A stretch of DNA of 6,641 bases, taken from Methyloprofundus sp. GTDB taxonomy: Bacteria > Pseudomonadota > Gammaproteobacteria > Methylococcales > Methylomonadaceae. This document shows positions 1 to 4,374 of this stretch, piece by piece (within the stretch, counting starts at the first letter, position 1; the number at the start of each line of letters is the position of its first letter). The notes beneath the pieces were generated by a model. That model was not told where the DNA came from. It did no database searches and saw only the letters and a list, made by a program, of their open reading frames with translations. The stretch covers positions 1-6,641 of the forward strand of contig JAUXBW010000126.1 of the NCBI GenBank assembly GCA_030619185.1. The letters are read 5' to 3'. A program made the position numbers and the translations under genes.

Positions 1-530
1 AAACAAATGATCGCACGGTAGTGATCTCAAGAGCTGTTGTCGTCTGGTTTGATTATGCATAGCAAACGAGTGTACGAATACCGGATAATATACGGCGAAA
101 AATCCTACACTATGAGCAGATCGCATTGCCTTAAATACGAGCCTGTAAATAATTCTTTGTAACCGTCCGGTTTAAAAATAATCGACCAAGCGGTCTTCAG
201 CTCCCCTTATTGAGTATATGTTGACTGTTATTTTAGAAGCTTGTCTGCCTGTTACCCCCCAAGTAATTAAGCTACTGAATGTCGTAAGGTAATTCGCAAT
301 AAATAACCCATCCACCTGAAAACACACAGATGTCAGTGATGCCGTCCATGGCACTGGATACCCACCCAGCCTTCCAAAAGTCCAACACAAAAACATCGCT
401 TAACAGCACAAGGGGCAGCAATTGTGGGCAATAATGATATAGCTTAATCTGAAAATATTTGTAGGTAATTGTCCATTACTCTACATTCGCGTAAAATTAG
501 CATTCACTACACATTACCCATTCACACAAT
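1..530. other. Upstream region with no supported gene
   Basis: I see no convincing gene, RNA gene, insertion sequence end or attachment site here. Every + frame is broken by stops within short distances. Several minus-strand frames stay open for 40 to 75 codons, including 172-396 and one running off the left edge from an ATG at 126. None has a clear ribosome binding site or a sequence I recognise as a protein family. The region could be a long intergenic spacer or the remains of a decayed gene. The last 60 bases probably carry the promoter of the lipoprotein gene. Confidence 0.6.
469..497 (+). promoter_or_regulatory. Putative sigma70-type promoter of the lipoprotein gene
   Basis: TTGTCC at 469-474 (four of six matches to TTGACA) and TAAAAT at 492-497 (five of six to TATAAT) are separated by exactly 17 bases. 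Transcription would begin near 504, giving a leader of about 27 bases before the ATG at 531. This is a by-eye consensus match in AT-rich DNA, so chance is a real alternative. Confidence 0.4.
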
Positions 531-992
531 ATGCAAAAAATTATATTTCTTATTTTCAGTAGCCTATTTCTACAGGCCTGTACTGATGATAATAAAACGA
601 CTAGCCCTGCCCCTCTAGTAAGAAGCTCTGAGGAAGCTCAAACAACAAAGACAGAGCAAGCAAAGCCTAGCGCTAAAACATGGAATGGCAGTAATCTTTC
701 TGACGAAACTATTAAAAAAGTGCAGCAAGACAAATACGACTATACACAATGCGTGTATAAAGAAGCGCAAAAAAAGGGCTATGCAAAAATTGACTCTCGC
801 ATCGCGACTGATGCTGTGATCAAGCAATGTGAGCCTGAATTAGCAAAAATTCGCGCGACGTTTATCAACGATGGTGTACCTGACATTATTGCTGATCGTT
901 ACCTGAAAAAAACGCGCATTCAATTAACACGTAAAATTTTGCAATCATTAATGTTTGCCGAAGCTGCACGAAAAGCAGGAGCGACTCAATAA
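531..992 (+). CDS. Small predicted lipoprotein of unknown function
   Basis: A 153-residue protein that begins with a short lysine-containing hydrophobic signal sequence and a lipobox, LQAC, placing the lipidated cysteine at residue 17. The residue after it is threonine, not aspartate, which by the enterobacterial sorting rule favours the outer membrane. Residues 18-55 are polar and rich in Thr, Ser, Pro, Lys and Glu, as expected of a flexible tether. Residues 56-150 look like a small, mostly helical domain with two cysteines, C74 and C100, that could form a disulfide in the periplasm. I do not recognise the family and assign no biochemical role. There is no clear Shine-Dalgarno sequence before the ATG; the start is chosen because the signal peptide begins right there. 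The gene is separated from the chaperone cluster by about 160 bases and a REP-like hairpin, so shared function is not implied. Confidence 0.85.
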   Translation: MQKIIFLIFSSLFLQACTDDNKTTSPAPLVRSSEEAQTTKTEQAKPSAKTWNGSNLSDETIKKVQQDKYDYTQCVYKEAQKKGYAKIDSRIATDAVIKQCEPELAKIRATFINDGVPDIIADRYLKKTRIQLTRKILQSLMFAEAARKAGATQ

Positions 993-1043
993 CAACATAT
1001 ATACATACGGGATAAATACTTAGCCACATATTGTTGTATATTG

Positions 1044-1104
1044 GTAGGAGCGGTCTTTAGCCGCGAACAGTACATTATCCTTCGCGGCTAAAGACCGCTC
1101 CTAC
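1044..1104. repeat. REP-like perfect inverted repeat (24-bp arms)
   Basis: Arms at 1044-1067 and 1081-1104 are exact reverse complements over 24 bases, with a 13-base loop. The arm contains GGAGCGGTCTTTAGCCGCG, a GC-rich block unlike the AT-rich flanks. It resembles the repetitive extragenic palindromes (REP elements) scattered through gammaproteobacterial genomes and mobilised by RAYT-type transposases; family membership is inferred from appearance. No T-run follows the right arm, so it is a poor intrinsic terminator, though such a stem could still stabilise or attenuate transcripts. Part of the same core recurs at 3888-3901. Confidence 0.85.
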
Positions 1105-1152
1105 ACAAGATAAACACAGCTCCAGCGACCCCATTGAAACTTTAAAATACTT

Positions 1153-1854
1153 ATGAACACCAGCCAATATAAAATAGATTTAGAACTTATCCCTAGTACT
1201 TTCGATGCCATCCATGCCTATCTGGCAGCAACAGTATTTGCTCTGGCACTGACCGTTATTATCCTGTTATTTGCCATGTTAATAGGCCTAATGCGCAGAA
1301 GTAAACAAGCCGCACAAACTAAAACAGAAAACAAGCAACAGGCAATTTCCGCACAAATCCCTAAACTTCAACCCGAAGTAAAAGTGGTTGAAAAAATTGT
1401 TGAAGTTGAAAAAATCGTCGAAGTAGAGAAAATTGTTGAACTCCCTGCTCCTGAGCCTATCGTATTAAAAGAAACAACACCTGATGCTGCTTTACAACTG
1501 TTAAACCTATTGCAAAAAGAAGCACGCTTTATTGATTTTGTTAAAGAAGATGTCAATGCCTATAGTGATGCTGATATTGGTGCTGCTGCACGAGTTGTGC
1601 ATTCAGGATGTAATAAAGTTATTAACGAACATTTTAGCCTGGCGACTGTACGTTCCGAGTCTGAAGGCAGTAAAATCACTTTAAACAAAGGTTTTAATGC
1701 AGCAGAAGTTCGCTTGACTGGTAATATTGTAGGTCAGGCTCCCTTTACTGGTACATTAGTGCATAAAGGCTGGCAGGTAAGCGATATTAAACTACCTAAA
1801 CTAACAGAAGGGCATAATGCGAATATCATTGCTGCTGCGGAGGTTGAACTATAA
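1153..1854 (+). CDS. Membrane-anchored DUF2760 domain protein
   Basis: A 233-residue protein. Residues 24-47 form one strongly hydrophobic transmembrane helix followed by RRSK, so the positive-inside rule puts the C-terminal part in the cytoplasm. Residues 50-105 are a charged linker that includes three tandem VEKIVE units (79-96). Residues 110-232 match what I know of DUF2760, a domain of unknown function usually encoded next to Hsp70-like genes; features include the helical LLNLLQKEARFIDF stretch and a beta-rich C-terminal half. The function is not known. The genomic pairing and cytoplasmic orientation suggest it recruits or regulates the neighbouring Hsp70 at the membrane (inference). There is no HPD motif, so it is not a J-domain protein. 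No clear Shine-Dalgarno precedes the ATG; the start gives a sensible N-terminus just before the membrane helix. The stop overlaps the next start by one base (TAATG), indicating translational coupling. Confidence 0.88.
   Translation: MNTSQYKIDLELIPSTFDAIHAYLAATVFALALTVIILLFAMLIGLMRRSKQAAQTKTENKQQAISAQIPKLQPEVKVVEKIVEVEKIVEVEKIVELPAPEPIVLKETTPDAALQLLNLLQKEARFIDFVKEDVNAYSDADIGAAARVVHSGCNKVINEHFSLATVRSESEGSKITLNKGFNAAEVRLTGNIVGQAPFTGTLVHKGWQVSDIKLPKLTEGHNANIIAAAEVEL
1387..1440 (+). repeat. Three tandem 18-bp units encoding VEKIVE
   Basis: In-frame units at 1387-1404, 1405-1422 and 1423-1440 each encode VEKIVE. The DNA copies differ mainly at third codon positions, so the peptide is kept while the bases drift, which hints at selection on the protein. 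Strictly alternating charged and beta-branched residues suggest an extended or helical spacer between the membrane helix and the DUF2760 domain. Copy number may vary between strains. Confidence 0.85.
1839..1843 (+). promoter_or_regulatory. Ribosome binding site of the first Hsp70 gene
   Basis: GGAGG lies inside the last codons of the DUF2760 gene, 10 bases before the ATG at 1854. It supports that start over the in-frame ATG at 1869 and is consistent with coupled translation of the two genes. Confidence 0.75.
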
Positions 1855-3854
1855 TGGGTTTATTCGATATGAACAAATCAGAAAATGATGCACAACAAAC
1901 GCCTGAACATGATGCCTCACAAAACGAAGATAATACATCTACAGATCAACAAGATAACGAAAACCATGACATTGAGAAGGTAACAGAGCAAGATTCTGAC
2001 GCATCCCCTAAACTGGAAGGCACTCATTATTCTATAGGAATCGATTTAGGAACAACGCACTGCGTCCTTTCCTATGCCGATATATCAGACCCCGATGCTG
2101 ATGAAATAACTCAAAAGGTTTTACAAATCCCTCAACTCACGGGACCTGGCATCATTGAAGAAAAAGATCAATTACCCTCTTTTTTATATCAGGCACATGA
2201 AGCCGAGATTAATGACGGTGAAACAGCCCTGCCCTGGACTGCAAAGCCTGATTACCTAGTCGGTGAAATTGCCCGTAATCTAGGCACTAAAACCCCTATT
2301 CGTCTGGTTTCTAGTGCCAAAAGCTGGCTCTGCCATGCGGGTGTGGATTGTAAATCAGCAATTTTACCCAGTGAAGCACCTGATGATGTCGAACGGGTAT
2401 CACCCTTTCAAGCCAGCTCAGCTTATTTAGAACACCTGTGTGCAGCCTGGAATAAACAACACCCTGACGCACCGATAGAGGATCAAGAAATTACCCTGAC
2501 TGTGCCTGCGTCTTTTGATCCAGCCGCACGGGAATTAACTGCAGAAGCGGCACAAAAAGCAGGCTTAAAAAATGCTATTTTACTGGAAGAGCCGCAAGCA
2601 GCTCTATATAGCTGGATCGAAAAAAGTGAAGGTGATTGGCGTAATCATGCCAATGTAGGCGATATTATTCTCGTGGTTGATGTCGGCGGAGGAACCACCG
2701 ATTTATCATTAATTGCGGTTACAGAAGAAGATGGCACACTGGGTTTAACCCGTATTGCTGTCGGTGATCACATATTATTAGGTGGCGATAATATGGATCT
2801 GGCCCTGGCTTATACGCTAAAAGCCAAACTGGAACAAGATGGGGGTAAACGCCTGGAAGGATGGCAAATACAGGCTTTGACTCATGCCTGTCGTGCGGCC
2901 AAAGAAACCATTCTGAGCGATGATGAAGCGGATAATATTCCTATTGTTGTTCCTAACCGTGGTTCCTCTTTAATTGGGGGGACACTACGTACCGAGCTTA
3001 ATCGCGATGAAGTCAATACGGTATTACTGCAAGGTTTCTTACCTGAAGTAGCCAGTAGTGAACAGCCTGTCAGCCGGGCGCGTACAGGTCTACGTACCGC
3101 AGGATTACCTTATGCACAAGATGCGGGTATTACACGTCACTTGGCCAGTTTTTTAACGCGCCAATTAAATGCGATTGATGACCTGGATGATATTAACCTG
3201 CCAGAAAATGCGACATTTATCCACCCAACTGCGGTATTATTTAATGGGGGGGTATTAAAAGCAACACGCTTCGCCGATCGTTTAATGGATGTTATCAACT
3301 CCTGGTTACGCAATGAGCAGGCTGACGAGGCACGTTTACTAACCGGACTGGATTTAGACTTAGCGGTAGCGCGTGGAGCCTCATATTATGGTTATGTACG
3401 CAAGGGTAAAGGCGTACGTATTAAAGGCGGCACGGCTGCTTCCTATTATGTAGGAGTCGAAAGTGCTATGCCAGCCGTGCCAGGTATGTCGCCAGAGATT
3501 CAAGCCTTATGTATTGCACCCTTTGGTATGGAAGAAGGCACCGAAATTGAGTTACCAAATGATGAATTTGGTGTGATCGTCGGAGAACCCGTTCGCTTCC
3601 GTTTTTTCGGCTCTAAAACACGCCGTGAAGACCATGTGGGCACTCGTTTAGATTACTGGTCAGACGATGAACTGGAAGAGCTAGATGAAATAGAAATTAC
3701 CTTACCTGAAGAAAACCGTAAAGCAGGTGAAGTGATTCCCGTACATCTTTCTGTCGCGGTCACCGAAATTGGCACCTTAGCATTACAAGCAATTTCCAAT
3801 CAGGATGACAATCGCTGGAAAATTGAATTTGATGTGCGTTCTGTTGATGAGTAA
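1854..3854 (+). CDS. Hsp70-like ATPase with acidic N-terminal extension
   Basis: A 666-residue actin-fold ATPase of the Hsp70 superfamily, probably a cytoplasmic chaperone. Residues 1-57 are an acidic, glutamine- and asparagine-rich extension that looks disordered; DnaK lacks it. The ATPase motifs follow in order: phosphate-1 IGIDLGTTH (61-69), the connecting segment LLEEPQAALYSW (243-254), phosphate-2 VDVGGGTTDLSLI (275-287), GDHILLGGDNMDLALA (304-319) and the adenosine motif LFNGGVLKATRF (462-473). After about residue 520 a beta-rich segment ends in RWKIEFDVR. I see no canonical DnaK substrate-binding domain with lid and no EEVD tail, so client binding may differ from DnaK. It is the second gene of the cluster, coupled to DUF2760, and a paralogue of the Hsp70 gene starting at 4375: both share SSAKSWL and TVPASFD blocks. 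The exact client and co-chaperones are unknown. Confidence 0.93.
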   Translation: MGLFDMNKSENDAQQTPEHDASQNEDNTSTDQQDNENHDIEKVTEQDSDASPKLEGTHYSIGIDLGTTHCVLSYADISDPDADEITQKVLQIPQLTGPGIIEEKDQLPSFLYQAHEAEINDGETALPWTAKPDYLVGEIARNLGTKTPIRLVSSAKSWLCHAGVDCKSAILPSEAPDDVERVSPFQASSAYLEHLCAAWNKQHPDAPIEDQEITLTVPASFDPAARELTAEAAQKAGLKNAILLEEPQAALYSWIEKSEGDWRNHANVGDIILVVDVGGGTTDLSLIAVTEEDGTLGLTRIAVGDHILLGGDNMDLALAYTLKAKLEQDGGKRLEGWQIQALTHACRAAKETILSDDEADNIPIVVPNRGSSLIGGTLRTELNRDEVNTVLLQGFLPEVASSEQPVSRARTGLRTAGLPYAQDAGITRHLASFLTRQLNAIDDLDDINLPENATFIHPTAVLFNGGVLKATRFADRLMDVINSWLRNEQADEARLLTGLDLDLAVARGASYYGYVRKGKGVRIKGGTAASYYVGVESAMPAVPGMSPEIQALCIAPFGMEEGTEIELPNDEFGVIVGEPVRFRFFGSKTRREDHVGTRLDYWSDDELEELDEIEITLPEENRKAGEVIPVHLSVAVTEIGTLALQAISNQDDNRWKIEFDVRSVDE

Positions 3855-3867
3855 GTAATACTGACCC

Positions 3868-3904
3868 GACCGCTCCCAAAATTTCAGTGGGAGCGGTCTT
3901 TAAC
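3868..3904 (+). terminator. Hairpin after the first Hsp70 gene; terminator or REP-like
   Basis: Arms at 3868-3878 (gaccgctccca) and 3888-3898 are exact reverse complements over 11 bases around a 9-base loop, 13 bases after the Hsp70 stop codon. The right arm runs into CTTTAA, a T-run too short for a strong intrinsic terminator. Its GGAGCGGTCTTTA matches the core of the repeat at 1044-1104, so this may be a shorter relative of that element doing double duty. If it does terminate, the second Hsp70 gene needs its own promoter or relies on read-through. Confidence 0.6.
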
Positions 3905-3934
3905 AGTTTAAGAAAATAACAAGGTCAACTATAT

Positions 3935-4225
3935 ATGCGCCCATCTACTGCTTTAGAAACTTACCGATATCAAATAAGAGCCATTGTTACGGCGCACCAT
4001 GCCACAAATGCGCGTGTGTTTGGTTCCGTTATTCGTGATGAAGATACCGATAGCAGCGACCTTGATTTACTGATTGAGCCAACACCGCAAACTTCTCTTA
4101 TGGATATAGGCGCAATTCGGCTTGAACTCAAAACTTTACTCGGTGTTAATGTTGATGTAGTAACCCCAAATGCTTTACCTGACTCCTTTCGAAATAAGAT
4201 ATTAAGTGAATCTATTATCGTATGA
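3935..4225 (+). CDS. MNT-type nucleotidyltransferase (HEPN/MNT antitoxin)
   Basis: A 96-residue minimal nucleotidyltransferase of the DNA polymerase beta superfamily. The signature GSVIRDEDTDSSDLDLLIE spans residues 30-48: the G30-S31 helix motif, then D42 and D44 as metal ligands, with D74 in NVDVV as the likely third carboxylate. All catalytic residues are therefore present. In characterised HEPN/MNT pairs the MNT protein neutralises the HEPN RNase, in the Shewanella system by adding AMP to a toxin tyrosine. Here the partner is cut to 27 codons (4222-4305), so the natural substrate seems to be missing unless a full HEPN exists elsewhere. AAGGT at 3921-3925 lies 9 bases before the ATG. The stop overlaps the HEPN start as ATGA, the usual coupling for such pairs. 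The gene sits between two Hsp70 genes and looks inserted rather than part of the chaperone function. Confidence 0.88.
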   Translation: MRPSTALETYRYQIRAIVTAHHATNARVFGSVIRDEDTDSSDLDLLIEPTPQTSLMDIGAIRLELKTLLGVNVDVVTPNALPDSFRNKILSESIIV

Positions 4226-4305
4226 GCAAAGATAAACAAAGGTTATTTGATTATCTTCAACATATTTTAGAAGCCATTACGCGTATACAACGATATATTG
4301 ATTGA
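4222..4305 (+). pseudogene. Truncated HEPN (DUF86) toxin remnant
   Basis: The ATG overlaps the MNT stop and opens a frame of only 27 codons, MSKDKQRLFDYLQHILEAIT and on to YID, then TGA at 4303-4305. This is a close match to the usual N-terminus of DUF86 HEPN toxins, which run to about 110 residues. The RNase motif (Arg-x4-6-His) and the AMPylated tyrosine region lie in the missing part, so no toxic activity is expected. Reading past the stop in the same frame gives about 13 more residues (VNNETISLI and so on) before another stop at 4345-4347, followed at once by the ribosome binding site of the next gene. Most of the toxin was therefore deleted, not just interrupted by one stop codon. A sequencing error cannot explain the missing length. 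Confidence 0.85.
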
Positions 4306-4310
4306 GTCAA

Positions 4311-4329
4311 TAATGAAACAATTTCATTA
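4311..4329. repeat. AT-rich palindrome upstream of the second Hsp70 gene
   Basis: TAATGAAA (4311-4318) and TTTCATTA (4322-4329) are perfect 8-base inverted arms around CAA. It lies about 45 bases before the GTG start of the second Hsp70 gene and just after the HEPN remnant. The symmetry suits an operator for a dimeric regulator, but the low GC content makes both a stable RNA hairpin and functional certainty unlikely. Confidence 0.5.
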
Positions 4330-4355
4330 ATACTCTTTATTTCATAGCAGATAGT

Positions 4356-4361
4356 AAGGAG
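4356..4361 (+). promoter_or_regulatory. Ribosome binding site of the second Hsp70 gene
   Basis: AAGGAG is followed by 13 bases before the GTG at 4375, somewhat longer than the usual 5 to 10. There is no in-frame ATG or TTG between them; ATT at 4369 would sit at better spacing but is a very rare start codon. GTG at 4375 places the phosphate-1 motif at residue 10, typical for the family. Confidence 0.65.
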
Positions 4362-4374
4362 AATTTATATTATC

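Noticed and set aside
1..126. Possible start of a minus-strand gene running off the left edge (ATG at 126 or 60)
   Set aside because: Only 42 or 20 codons are visible, with no well-placed Shine-Dalgarno sequence and no recognisable motif.
189..197. AGCGGTCTT resembling part of the REP-like core
   Set aside because: Only nine bases match and there is no paired arm of useful length, so chance is the simplest explanation.
172..470. Minus-strand open frames in the upstream region, including 172-396 and a second one ending at 272-274 that stays open to about 470
   Set aside because: They overlap each other in different frames, have no ribosome binding site, and the second has no good start codon near its open end. 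Neither translation resembles a family I know.
398..530. GCTTAAC resembling the left end of an integron attC site
   Set aside because: No GTTRRRY partner occurs within the expected distance and no folded attC structure is visible.
615..827. Minus-strand frames inside the lipoprotein, DUF2760 and MNT genes
   Set aside because: They are antisense shadows of better-supported genes and carry no signals of their own.
1129..1136. CCCCATTG resembling a heat-shock sigma32 -10 element before the DUF2760 gene
   Set aside because: No CTTGAA-like -35 element lies 13 to 17 bases upstream, so the half-match alone is not enough to call a heat-shock promoter.
2460..2468. HPD tripeptide in the first Hsp70 (residues 203-205), the J-domain signature
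   Set aside because: It lies inside the ATPase domain without J-domain helices, and the paralogue has FPD at the same place.
3850..4358. AGTAAG at 3850-3855 and 4353-4358 as a target-site duplication flanking the MNT/HEPN insertion
   Set aside because: Six bases in AT-rich DNA is expected by chance, and one copy overlaps a stop codon while the other overlaps a ribosome binding site.
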